Assembly (NCBI RefSeq): GCF_001767295.1 | Contig: NZ_CP014944.1 | Span: forward strand, 2,480,001 to 2,544,000 | Length of the DNA stretch: 64,000 bases | Source of the DNA: Colwellia sp. PAMC 20917 | GTDB lineage: Bacteria; Pseudomonadota; Gammaproteobacteria; Enterobacterales; Alteromonadaceae | Direction: 5' to 3' | Shown here: piece by piece, positions 37,985 to 46,621 of the stretch | Layout of the letters: every line of letters begins with the position of its first letter | How positions within the stretch are numbered: the stretch's first letter is position 1 | Translations under genes and position numbers: made by a program | The notes under the pieces: generated by a model | Database searches by the model: none | What the model was told of the DNA's origin: nothing | What the model saw: the letters and a program-made list of their open reading frames with translations, nothing else

Positions 37985-38911
37985 ATGGCTAAAGTAAATG
38001 CAGAACTAATTTGGTTTAATGGTGAACTCATGCCTTGGAAAAATGCTACCGTGCATGTAATGAGTCACGCTTTGCATTATGGTTCCTCGGTATTTGAAGG
38101 TATCCGTGCTTATGATACTCATAAAGGTACGTGTATTTTTCGTTTAGAAGAACATATTAAACGTTTATTTGATTCAGCAAAAATCTATCGAATGAATATC
38201 CCTTTTACCCAAGAAGAAATTGTTCAAGCCTGTAAAGATGCCGTTGCTGAAAATGGTTTAGCTTCTGCTTACTTACGTCCGTTGGCTTTTTTAGGTGATA
38301 TCGGTATGGGGTTACGTCCACCTATTGATGCAAAAGCTGATGTAATGATTGCTGCATTTAGTTGGGAAGCTTACCTAGGCGCTGATGCTATTGAGAATGG
38401 TGTAGAAGTTGGAGTGTCAAGTTGGAATCGATTAGCACCTAACACTATGCCAACAGCAGCAAAAGCCGGTGGTAATTACCTTTCATCACAACTGATTTCA
38501 GCTGAAGCTGCTCGTCATGGTTATGCTGAAGGTGTCGCACTTGATATCAATAATATGGTTAGTGAAGGAGCCGGTCAAAACTTATTTTTGATCCGCAAAG
38601 GTATTCTTTATACCCCTCCTGGAACGGCTTCGATTTTACAAGGTTTAACCCGCGATACTGTATTTTTTCTTGCAGAACAATTGGGTTATGAAGTACGTGA
38701 AGAGCCAATTTCTCGTGAGTCATTGTACTTAGTTGATGAGTTCTTTATGTGTGGCACAGCAACGGAAGTTGTACCAGTAAAATCAGTGGACGGAATGCTT
38801 GTCGGTAATGGTACCCGTGGACCGATCACTAAAGCTATTCAAGAAGCATTTTTTGGTATTTTCAACGGAACGACTACTGTTCCTGATAATTGGTTAGATC
38901 CCGTTAAATAA
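37985..38911 (+). CDS. ilvE: Branched-chain amino acid aminotransferase
   Basis: 308 aa, normal length. Class IV PLP transaminase for the last step to Ile, Val and Leu. HALHYGSSVFEGIRAYDTHKG and YLRPLAFLG are present. The PLP lysine is in PTAAKAGGNYLSSQLIS, and EGAGQNLFLIRKG and FFMCGTATEVVPV complete the family set. AGGAAG precedes the ATG. There is a 115-bp gap after ilvM, room for an internal promoter, and a 236-bp gap to ilvD holding an inverted-repeat element. Confidence 0.97.
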   Translation: MAKVNAELIWFNGELMPWKNATVHVMSHALHYGSSVFEGIRAYDTHKGTCIFRLEEHIKRLFDSAKIYRMNIPFTQEEIVQACKDAVAENGLASAYLRPLAFLGDIGMGLRPPIDAKADVMIAAFSWEAYLGADAIENGVEVGVSSWNRLAPNTMPTAAKAGGNYLSSQLISAEAARHGYAEGVALDINNMVSEGAGQNLFLIRKGILYTPPGTASILQGLTRDTVFFLAEQLGYEVREEPISRESLYLVDEFFMCGTATEVVPVKSVDGMLVGNGTRGPITKAIQEAFFGIFNGTTTVPDNWLDPVK

Positions 38912-39034
38912 CGGTAATAAAAGCAACTCGTTGTCATTACCACTTTACCGGCATCGGCAATACTCGCTTCTCGCGATAAGCCCGTTACGCCTTCTTTGCT
39001 AAAGTGGCAAATGTTGAAGAGTTGCTATCACCGT
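38911..39034. repeat. Long interrupted palindrome between ilvE and ilvD
   Basis: Nested inverted repeats over 124 bp: ACGGT/ACCGT (38911, 39030), AGCAACTC/GAGTTGCT (38922, 39019) and CCACTTTA/TAAAGTGG (38940, 39000). The arms are related over ~27 bp with few mismatches. The centre contains a smaller CTCGCTTCTCGCGAT hairpin. It may be a REP- or MITE-like element or an mRNA stem that separates ilvE from ilvD. No second copy was seen in this window. Confidence 0.65.
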
Positions 39035-39041
39035 AAACTAT

Positions 39042-39070
39042 AAATAAAACCGATAAGGTTTTATTTTAAG
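39042..39070 (+). terminator. Candidate terminator between ilvE and ilvD
   Basis: AAATAAAACC (39042-39051) pairs with GGTTTTATTT (39057-39066) around a 5-nt loop. It is inside the operon, so it may lower ilvDA expression or mark a separate ilvD promoter. Confidence 0.55.
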
Positions 39071-39147
39071 AGCTTCTTGGAACAGTAGCTTTCAAAATAA
39101 AATTTTTCACAATATTAATTCACATTATCAATTGGAATGTAAATATC

Positions 39148-41010
39148 ATGCCTAAATTAAGATCTGCAACTTCTACTCAAGGCCGTAATATGGCTGGGGC
39201 TCGTGCTTTATGGCGCGCAACAGGAATGACGGATAATGATTTTGGCAAACCAATTATTGCGGTTGTTAACTCCTTTACTCAGTTTGTACCCGGTCATGTA
39301 CATTTAAAAGATATGGGGCAGCTTGTTGCTGGCGCTATTGAAAAAGCGGGTGGTGTCGCTAAAGAATTTAATACCATTGCGGTTGATGATGGCATTGCCA
39401 TGGGTCACAGCGGTATGCTTTACAGTTTACCTTCGCGTGATTTAATTGCCGACTCGGTTGAATATATGGTTAATGCGCATTGTGCCGATGCTATGGTCTG
39501 TATTTCAAACTGTGACAAAATCACGCCGGGTATGTTAATGGCGGCTATGCGCTTAAATATTCCAGTGATTTTTGTTTCCGGTGGCCCAATGGAAGCTGGT
39601 AAAACTAAGCTTTCTAACCAAATTATCAAACTTGACCTTGTTGATGCGATGATCCAAGGTGCTGACCCAAAAGTCTCTGACGCGCAAAGTGACCAAGTTG
39701 AACGTTCGGCTTGTCCTACTTGTGGCTCTTGTTCGGGTATGTTCACTGCTAATTCAATGAACTGTTTAGCAGAAGCGTTAGGTTTAGCACAACCGGGGAA
39801 CGGTTCAATGCTTGCAACCCATGCTGACCGTGAACAACTGTTCTTAAACGCGGGTAAAGAAATTGTTAAATTAACTAAGCGCTACTATCAAGAAAATGAC
39901 GAGTCGGCGTTGCCACGTAATATTGCTAACAAAGCGGCGTTCGAAAATGCCACTTGTTTAGATATTGCTATGGGTGGTTCAACAAATACCGTGTTGCATT
40001 TAATCGCCGCTGCGCAAGAAGCTGATATTGATTTCACCATGAAAGATATGGATCGCTTATCAAGAGTTGTCCCGCAGTTATGTAAAGTTGCTCCTTCTAC
40101 ACCTAAATACCATATGGAAGACGTACATCGCGCTGGTGGTGTCATTGCAATTTTAGGTGAATTAGCTCGCGCTAATTTATTAACCATGGACATCAAAAAC
40201 GTACTGGGTTTAACACTTGATGAAATGCTTGAAAAATACGATATAACGTTAACTAAAGACCAAAGCGTAATCGACTTTTTCCGTGCAGGCCCTGCAGGCA
40301 TTCGCACCACTAAAGCTTTTAGTCAAGATTGTCGTTGGGATACTGTTGATGACGATCGTGAAAACGGCTGTATACGTTCACTTGAACACGCGTATTCATT
40401 AGAGGGTGGCTTAGCGGTATTAGCCGGTAATATTGCCCCTGATGGTTGTGTTGTTAAAACGGCGGGTGTATCAGATGATAATTTAGTCTTTACCGGTCCA
40501 GCTCATGTTTTTGAAAGCCAAGATGATGCGGTTTCAGGTATTTTAGCGGGCAAGGTTGTTGCTGGCGAAGTGGTTGTTATTCGTTACGAAGGCCCTAAAG
40601 GGGGTCCTGGTATGCAAGAAATGCTTTACCCAACCACTTACTTAAAATCTATGGGGTTAGGTAAAGAATGTGCCTTATTAACCGATGGCCGTTTCTCTGG
40701 TGGCACTTCTGGTTTATCTATTGGCCATGTTTCTCCTGAAGCTGGCAGTGGCGGTATGATTGCCTTAGTTGAACAAGGTGACATTATTCATATCGATATT
40801 CCTAATCGCGATATTACATTAAACGTCAGCGAAGCAGTTTTAGCTGAACGTCGCACTAACATGGAAGCAAAAGGCAAGGATGCTTGGAAACCACTTAACC
40901 GTGTACGCCCAATTAGCTATGCCTTGAAAAATTACGCGATGTTAGCAACAAGTGCTGACAAAGGTGCTGTACGTAACCGTGATTTACTTGACGGTTTAGT
41001 TGGGGCGTAA
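39148..41010 (+). CDS. ilvD: Dihydroxy-acid dehydratase
   Basis: 620 aa, family length. Fe-S enzyme that dehydrates dihydroxyacids to 2-oxo acids in Val and Ile synthesis. The cluster cysteines lie in [15 protein letters not shown] and [18 protein letters not shown], and the C-terminal signature is [29 protein letters not shown] precedes the start. 35 bases before ilvA. Confidence 0.98.
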   Translation: MPKLRSATSTQGRNMAGARALWRATGMTDNDFGKPIIAVVNSFTQFVPGHVHLKDMGQLVAGAIEKAGGVAKEFNTIAVDDGIAMGHSGMLYSLPSRDLIADSVEYMVNAHCADAMVCISNCDKITPGMLMAAMRLNIPVIFVSGGPMEAGKTKLSNQIIKLDLVDAMIQGADPKVSDAQSDQVERSACPTCGSCSGMFTANSMNCLAEALGLAQPGNGSMLATHADREQLFLNAGKEIVKLTKRYYQENDESALPRNIANKAAFENATCLDIAMGGSTNTVLHLIAAAQEADIDFTMKDMDRLSRVVPQLCKVAPSTPKYHMEDVHRAGGVIAILGELARANLLTMDIKNVLGLTLDEMLEKYDITLTKDQSVIDFFRAGPAGIRTTKAFSQDCRWDTVDDDRENGCIRSLEHAYSLEGGLAVLAGNIAPDGCVVKTAGVSDDNLVFTGPAHVFESQDDAVSGILAGKVVAGEVVVIRYEGPKGGPGMQEMLYPTTYLKSMGLGKECALLTDGRFSGGTSGLSIGHVSPEAGSGGMIALVEQGDIIHIDIPNRDITLNVSEAVLAERRTNMEAKGKDAWKPLNRVRPISYALKNYAMLATSADKGAVRNRDLLDGLVGA

Positions 41011-41045
41011 GGTGAATTTCTTGATGACCTTTTGGAATAAATATA

Positions 41046-42617
41046 ATGACTGAAGCTGAACAGCAAGCTTTAGTGCTTGCGAAAGAAACTCAAGAACAAG
41101 GGCTCGACTATTTACGAAGAATTCTATTGGCACCCGTTTATGATGTTGCTATAGAAAGTGAATTAACATCATTAACTAAGTTGTCATCACGTTTAGGCAA
41201 TCAAATTTTCCTTAAACGTGAAGACCAGCAACCGGTTCATTCTTTTAAGATCCGTGGTGCTTATAATAAGCTTGTTAATTTAACTGAAGAGCAGTGTATT
41301 CATGGGGTGATTGCCGCTTCTGCCGGTAATCATGCTCAGGGCTTGGCACTTGCAGCAAATAAGCTCGGTATTAAAGCCACGATTGTTATGCCAATAACAA
41401 CACCTGATATAAAAGTTGATAATGTACGTCGTTTTGGCGCCGAAGTGCGTTTAGTCGGTAAAAGTTTCAATGAAGCGCAAGTTGCTTCATTAGATTTTGC
41501 CCGAGATGAAAATAAAACAATAGTTCCTCCTTTTGATGATATCGATATTATCGCTGGACAAGGCACGGTTGCCAAAGAACTTTTACAGCAGCACCCAAAA
41601 ATTGACGTTGTTTTTGTTCCAGTCGGTGGTGGCGGTTTACTAGCAGGTATGTCGGTTTATTTAAAGCAACTACGACCCAATATAAAAGTTATCGGTGTTG
41701 AAGCAGAAGACTCTGCTTGCTTGAAAGCCGCTATGGAAGCCGGTAAACCGGTCGACTTAGAACAAGTGGGACTGTTTGCTGATGGGGTTGCCGTAAAGAG
41801 GATTGGTGAAAACACCTTCAATGTCATTAAACATTATTGCGATGACGTCATCACGGTAACAACCGATGAAATTTGTACTTCTATCAAAGACATCTTTGAA
41901 CAGACGCGCGTGATTTCAGAACCTGCTGGCGCATTGTCACTGGCGGGCTTACAGAAGTATTGTAAAACCAGTGCTGGAGATGAAGCATTAGTTGCTATTC
42001 TGTCTGGCGCTAATATGAATTTTCACACGTTACGATATATTTCAGAGCGATGTGAATTAGGTGAGCAAAAAGAAGCGGTGCTCGCAGTAAAAATTCCAGA
42101 AAAGAAAGGTAGTTTTAGAACCTTCTGTCATGCCTTAGATGGACGAGTGATCACTGAGTTTAATTACCGTTATGCAACAAAAGCCGATGGCAGCCATAAA
42201 AGTGCTAATATTTTTGTAGGTGTTAGAACCAGTGGTGAAGATGATCGAAATCACTTACTGTCACAGTTAACTAAAAGAGATTATCGAGCAACAGATCTTA
42301 CTGATAACGAATTAGCTAAACTTCATGTCCGCTATATGATTGGTGGCCAAAACTCTTCACCAACGCCAGAGCGTATTTTTCGTTTTCAGTTTCCTGAATA
42401 TCCAGGTGCATTGGAAAAGTTCTTAGATACCTTAGGTGAGCATTGGAATATTACTTTATTTCATTACCGTAATCATGGTGCGGCTTTCGGTCAAGTATTA
42501 GCTGGCTTTGAAGTGAAGAATGATGATCAGCTTGCCTTTTTTAATCATCTAAAAGATTTAGGTTATGAGTGGCAAGAAGAAACCGAAAATAAAGCCTATC
42601 AAGCATTTTTAAATTAA
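41046..42617 (+). CDS. ilvA: Biosynthetic threonine deaminase
   Basis: 523 aa, the long allosteric form. PLP enzyme making 2-oxobutyrate from threonine. The PLP lysine is in HSFKIRGAYNKL, the phosphate-binding glycines in VGGGGLLAGMS, and SAGNHAQGLALAA is present. Two C-terminal ACT-like regulatory repeats (about residues 330-515, e.g. AVLAVKIPEKKGSFRTFC and FRFQFPEYPGALEKFLD) bind Ile and Val. Last gene of ilvGMEDA, followed by a terminator. Confidence 0.97.
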   Translation: MTEAEQQALVLAKETQEQGLDYLRRILLAPVYDVAIESELTSLTKLSSRLGNQIFLKREDQQPVHSFKIRGAYNKLVNLTEEQCIHGVIAASAGNHAQGLALAANKLGIKATIVMPITTPDIKVDNVRRFGAEVRLVGKSFNEAQVASLDFARDENKTIVPPFDDIDIIAGQGTVAKELLQQHPKIDVVFVPVGGGGLLAGMSVYLKQLRPNIKVIGVEAEDSACLKAAMEAGKPVDLEQVGLFADGVAVKRIGENTFNVIKHYCDDVITVTTDEICTSIKDIFEQTRVISEPAGALSLAGLQKYCKTSAGDEALVAILSGANMNFHTLRYISERCELGEQKEAVLAVKIPEKKGSFRTFCHALDGRVITEFNYRYATKADGSHKSANIFVGVRTSGEDDRNHLLSQLTKRDYRATDLTDNELAKLHVRYMIGGQNSSPTPERIFRFQFPEYPGALEKFLDTLGEHWNITLFHYRNHGAAFGQVLAGFEVKNDDQLAFFNHLKDLGYEWQEETENKAYQAFLN

Positions 42618-42658
42618 ATCGAGAGATTATTTAAATAACCTTTACTGATCATATACTA

Positions 42659-42690
42659 AAGCCACTTTAATTGAAGTGGCTTCTTATATT
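42659..42690 (+). terminator. Terminator of the ilvGMEDA operon
   Basis: AAGCCACTT (42659-42667) and AAGTGGCTT (42674-42682) form a 9-bp stem with a 6-nt loop and a T-rich tail. Confidence 0.85.
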
Positions 42691-42754
42691 TTATACTTTT
42701 CAATTACAGAAAAATTAGTTTATTCTATATCCATAAAAACTATATGGACAATTC

Positions 42755-44188
42755 ATGATGCAAGTAAGCCAAGAAGATGAATCGGTAATACCCCCCCCTA
42801 AGTTAAAACCCTTGGATAAACATAAACGTGTTGATGCCTTAGATATTTTACGCGGCCTAGCTCTCGTTGGTATTTTATTGATGAATATTGAATGGTTTAA
42901 CCGTGCAATTATTTCTTTAGGCGGACACGATACAACCTTAACGGGTATTGACCATGCAATTGGTTGGTTAATTCGTTGTTTTGTTGAAGGTAAATTTTAT
43001 AAATTATTTGCCCTTATCTTTGGAATGGGCTTTGCTGTTATGTTGTTACGTGCCAAAGATGCAGGTCGACCCTTTGGTGCTTGGTTTGTTCGTCGTATGT
43101 TGGTGTTGCTGCTCATCGGTATAGCCCATATGATTTTTTTATGGGGCGGTGATATTTTACACCAGTACGCTATCGCGGGTTTAATCCTATTAGCTTGGGT
43201 TACCTATAAAAAAACAGAAGACCCAAAAGCTTATTTAAAATTAGCCTTAATGTGGCTAATGATCCCTCTTTTTTTGGTGAGTTTTTTGGGTTCTATATTG
43301 GGCATGGTTTTTAACGAGTCTAAGTATCAAGAAATATGGCAAAACGAACTTGATATATATACAGCAGTTGAACAGCAATTACTGATAAATACTGATGTTA
43401 TATTAGAAAAGAACAATGCTATTGATAGTGAAGAGTCTAGTCCTGAAGAAGTTATACTTACCGATGAAGAACTGAGAGAAATCACTATTGCTGAAACTAT
43501 TGAGCAACGTAAAGTATTACAGGCGGATATTGCTGAAGAAGATAGTGCCTTTATGCAAAATAGTTATTGGCAAGCTACAGAATACCGGCTTGGCTTTCTG
43601 GGATTTATGTTGATGTTCACGCCTATTATGTCGTTGGTCGTTTTAATACCAATATTTATCTTAGGTTTTTGGCTGGTGGTGACAGAAAAAATAACCAAAC
43701 ACCAAGAGCATCATAAATTTTTTAGTCTCTTGGCTAAAGTTGGTTTATGCGTTGGTATTCCATTAAATGTTGCTAGCATCTTAATTATTCAACACCCTGC
43801 CGCAGCTATTTCAGTCATGCTGCAAGGTGTTGGGCAAACACTTTTTTATATCGGCCAATATTTACTCTCGGCAGGATATTTAGGTCTCGTTGTTTGTGCG
43901 TTAAACAAACAAAAGTGGCAGCAGTTTTTTGTCGCATTTTCACCCATGGGGCAAATGGCATTAACCAATTATTTAATGCACTCAGTTATTTTAACGAGTA
44001 TCTTTTATGGTTATGCGGGAGGGCAATACGGTGAGATATCAAGAGCACCGCAAATGCTTATTGTTATAGCCATTATAGTGATTCAAATAATATTATCTAA
44101 ATGGTGGTTAAACCGCTACCGCTTTGGTCCCATGGAATGGTTATGGCGTAGCCTAACCTATAAACAAATGCAGCCAATGAAGTTGTAA
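42755..44188 (+). CDS. DUF418 family membrane protein (YeiB-like)
   Basis: 477 aa. RVDALDILRGLALVGILLMNIEWFNR at the N-terminus is the signature of the DUF418/YeiB acyltransferase-like membrane family. About eight to ten membrane segments surround an acidic loop (residues ~205-270, rich in E, D and S). The C-terminal FSPMGQMALTNYLMHSVI and RYRFGPMEWLWRSLTY are conserved family motifs. The substrate is unknown. Monocistronic, between two terminators. Confidence 0.88.
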   Translation: MMQVSQEDESVIPPPKLKPLDKHKRVDALDILRGLALVGILLMNIEWFNRAIISLGGHDTTLTGIDHAIGWLIRCFVEGKFYKLFALIFGMGFAVMLLRAKDAGRPFGAWFVRRMLVLLLIGIAHMIFLWGGDILHQYAIAGLILLAWVTYKKTEDPKAYLKLALMWLMIPLFLVSFLGSILGMVFNESKYQEIWQNELDIYTAVEQQLLINTDVILEKNNAIDSEESSPEEVILTDEELREITIAETIEQRKVLQADIAEEDSAFMQNSYWQATEYRLGFLGFMLMFTPIMSLVVLIPIFILGFWLVVTEKITKHQEHHKFFSLLAKVGLCVGIPLNVASILIIQHPAAAISVMLQGVGQTLFYIGQYLLSAGYLGLVVCALNKQKWQQFFVAFSPMGQMALTNYLMHSVILTSIFYGYAGGQYGEISRAPQMLIVIAIIVIQIILSKWWLNRYRFGPMEWLWRSLTYKQMQPMKL

Positions 44189-44225
44189 CCTGTGGTAAAT
44201 TGAAGCGAGTTTACCTTTAAAAGTT

Positions 44226-44250
44226 AACAAGCAGCCATTGGCTGCTTGTT
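44226..44250 (+). terminator. Terminator after the DUF418 gene
   Basis: An 11-bp perfect stem (AACAAGCAGCC 44226-44236, GGCTGCTTGTT 44240-44250) with a 3-nt loop. Confidence 0.8.
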
Positions 44251-44423
44251 ACATAAAGAAGATAGATTAACTTGTTTTATTGTTTACTTTAATGACGACA
44301 ATTCTCTTTGTTTAGCAGAAGCAGTTAAGCAAAGAAGAGCCACCGGGTAATATAAGTTTACTTAGTGAAACTCTCAGGTATAGTAATTTATAATTAAGTT
44401 TTACTAATGCGAGTGAGTTTTAT

Positions 44424-45194
44424 ATGACCCAAAAAAGATTGCTCGTTGTTGAGGACAGTAAGTCAATTGCGCTAGTTATTGAAAAAATTGCTGTTTCCTT
44501 AGGATATTCCGTGACCATCGCTCACACCTTTGCTCATGTTAAAGTGTTGCTCGCCCAAGAGCATAGTTTTTTCTTAGCGACGCTTGATTATGGTTTACCT
44601 GATGCGCCTAATGGTGAAGTTGTTCCCTATATTGTTCAACACAATATTCCCAGTATTATCATGACGGGCCGAATTGATGACGCTACACATAAGAAATTAC
44701 TTAACCAACCCATTATTGATTACATTACAAAAACGAATGCTCAGGCTTATCATTACTTACTTCGAATCCTTCATGGTCAACTTCATAACCCAAAAATTGG
44801 TGTTTTAGTCGTTGATGATTCTTTAGCCTCAAGAAATCATGTTTGTCAGTTACTTAAACGAAGAAACTTTACAGTTTATGATGTTGAAGATGGTACCAAA
44901 GCAATTAAAAAGCTTGAGGAGCAACCAGATATAAAAATTGTGATCCTTGAGCAAGATTTAACCGGGGTGAGTGGCTTAGAATTAGTGCATAAAATTAGAG
45001 CCAAACACCCAATTAATGAGTTAATCATTATAGCGGTAGCGAGTTCAGAAAAGAGTTTTCAATCAGCACGATTCATTAAAAATGGTGCCGATGATTTTCT
45101 ACGAAAACCTTTTTGTCCCGAAGAATTCTATTGCCGCGTTATGCTAAATATTGAGAAGCTACAATATATTGAGAAACTAAAAGATATCAATTAA
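44424..45194 (+). CDS. Response regulator of two receiver domains, no output domain
   Basis: 256 aa, two receiver domains only. It is a clear paralogue of the N-terminal 245 residues of the 12.9-kb REC-REC-GGDEF protein (shared LPDAPNGE, VVDDSLA-RN, QLLKRRNF, SARFIKNGADDFLRKPFCPEEFYCR). Receiver 1 keeps its phosphoacceptor (D55 in ATLDYGLP). In receiver 2 the aligned position is Glu (E176 in VILEQDLTG) where the paralogue has D175, so this domain is probably fixed in an active-like or unphosphorylated state. It ends at a strong terminator. It may act through protein binding, or compete for a shared histidine kinase. Confidence 0.88.
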   Translation: MTQKRLLVVEDSKSIALVIEKIAVSLGYSVTIAHTFAHVKVLLAQEHSFFLATLDYGLPDAPNGEVVPYIVQHNIPSIIMTGRIDDATHKKLLNQPIIDYITKTNAQAYHYLLRILHGQLHNPKIGVLVVDDSLASRNHVCQLLKRRNFTVYDVEDGTKAIKKLEEQPDIKIVILEQDLTGVSGLELVHKIRAKHPINELIIIAVASSEKSFQSARFIKNGADDFLRKPFCPEEFYCRVMLNIEKLQYIEKLKDIN

Positions 45195-45214
45195 ATTAAG
45201 TTTATCCTTAAAAT

Positions 45215-45241
45215 AAAAAAGCAGCCGGTGGCTGCTTTTTT
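45215..45241 (+). terminator. Terminator after the two-receiver regulator
   Basis: AAAAAAGCAGCC and GGCTGCTTTTTT pair over 12 bp with a 3-nt loop. Strong intrinsic terminator. Confidence 0.9.
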
Positions 45242-45403
45242 ATGGGTAAGCAATGACAATAAACATTTATGTCAAATAACCCTAACAACATTTCTATATT
45301 CAACAATATTCTTAAATATTCACCTTTATATTATTGCAGGAATAACCAAGAATAAGTCTGCTGTCGACGGCATTTTAATACTTAATCTAAAAAGGAAAAG
45401 CAA

Positions 45404-46126
45404 ATGACGCTTGGTGAACAGTTAAAAAAACTTAGAAATGAAAAAGCATTAAGTCAGCCTGATTTAGCTGATTTAACGGGAATAGAGCAATCTTATTTAT
45501 CAAAGTTAGAAAATGATAAGTCAATGCCATCAAATGATATTTTTAGAAGGTTATTAGCCGCTTATGAGTTATCTTTAGCTGATTTTATAGCTGCATTCGA
45601 CAGACGCTACGCTGAGACTCAGCTTAAGCAGATACCTGATATAGAGCATTGGTTAAAGCAGCAACAGCAATCACAAATGTTAAATCAAAGGCGTTATCTT
45701 TATATATGCAGTGCACTGATTGTCCTTGCGCTTACTGTATTCTATGTTGGGCAAAGTAAAATATTGTTTCCAGAGGTACAGTTTGGATACTATTCTCAAG
45801 GCGTTGTTTTAGCGGGAGAGCCAAAAGATATATTTGATGATTGGGAGAAGATGATCCCGCGAGAAGATGTAAAAAATCAGCTTTACTATAAAAAGAAGAT
45901 GGAGATGACACAACGTAAGGATGAAAAATTCATATTGTCTGAGAAATTCTTAGGGAAAAACTATGTCGTAACATTACCAGAAGGGCTTCGGCTTTATCGT
46001 GCTGATAGTGAAAAAATCATTGCTCAGCCAATAAATGCATGGCTACGAATAGCGGGTGTATTCTTGTTTTTCATGGGAGTTATGGGCTTTATTTTAGAGC
46101 GGCGTGTCTATAAAATAGTCACTTAG
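45404..46126 (+). CDS. XRE-family regulator with membrane anchor
   Basis: 240 aa. N-terminal helix-turn-helix of the Cro/C1 type (about 3-62: LGEQLKKLRNEKALSQPDLADLTGIEQSYLSKLENDKSMPS). Two hydrophobic segments (about 97-116 and 208-228) follow with a ~90-residue loop between them, so the loop may face the periplasm and the DNA-binding domain the cytoplasm. Such membrane-anchored regulators sense envelope signals, but no known target is nearby. AAAGGAAAAG precedes the ATG. Confidence 0.8.
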   Translation: MTLGEQLKKLRNEKALSQPDLADLTGIEQSYLSKLENDKSMPSNDIFRRLLAAYELSLADFIAAFDRRYAETQLKQIPDIEHWLKQQQQSQMLNQRRYLYICSALIVLALTVFYVGQSKILFPEVQFGYYSQGVVLAGEPKDIFDDWEKMIPREDVKNQLYYKKKMEMTQRKDEKFILSEKFLGKNYVVTLPEGLRLYRADSEKIIAQPINAWLRIAGVFLFFMGVMGFILERRVYKIVT

Positions 46127-46140
46127 TCATACTCTTCGAA

Positions 46141-46175
46141 GCGATAAGTTAGTTGTACCAATAATAACTTATCGC
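46141..46175 (+). terminator. Bidirectional terminator between the XRE gene and ubiK
   Basis: A perfect 11-bp inverted repeat (GCGATAAGTTA 46141-46151, TAACTTATCGC 46165-46175) between two convergent genes. Confidence 0.7.
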
Positions 46176-46186
46176 TATTTGTGACT

Positions 46187-46435
46187 TTATTCAGCTAACT
46201 TAGTTTCGATTTCAGCGAGCTTATTTTCTAACTCAGCCAGTTTCTGACGTGTTTTTAATAATACTTGTGTTTGAACATCAAACTCTTCACGAGAAACTAC
46301 GTCAAGCTGTGTTAATTTTCGTTGTAACACCACTTTGGTTTTTTCTTCAATATCTGCAGCTATATCTTTGAATTTAGGTGGAATTGCATCAGAAACTTGT
46401 TTGGCGATTTCTTCAATCTTTTTAGCGTTAAACAT
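46187..46435 (-). CDS. ubiK: Ubiquinone biosynthesis accessory factor UbiK
   Basis: 82 aa from MFNAKKIEEIAKQV; AGGA is 8 bases before this ATG, while the ATG two codons earlier is too close to it. KKIEEIAKQV, LTQLDVVSREEFDVQTQVLLKTRQKLAELE and a C-terminal coiled coil match YqiC/UbiK (BMFP domain). UbiK binds UbiJ and is needed for aerobic ubiquinone synthesis; ubiJ is at 57.5 kb in this window. Confidence 0.93.
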   Translation of the reverse strand: MFNAKKIEEIAKQVSDAIPPKFKDIAADIEEKTKVVLQRKLTQLDVVSREEFDVQTQVLLKTRQKLAELENKLAEIETKLAE

Positions 46436-46621
46436 AATCATTATCCTTAGTTCATCAATGAGCTCATTGTAATGTATTTAATGGTTTTGCCAATGGCTAA
46501 TTTATTAACTACAAGATATTTAACAATGTAGAGTTTGACCTGTGCGCGGGTATATACGATATAGAGCAAACAAGGTAAAATCATCGCCCTGAAAATCTAA
46601 TTATCTGAAAAACTGAACACT

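Noticed and set aside
39420-40310. Long minus-strand ORFs inside ilvD
   Set aside because: They lie wholly within a full-length, well-conserved ilvD and have no family resemblance or start signals.
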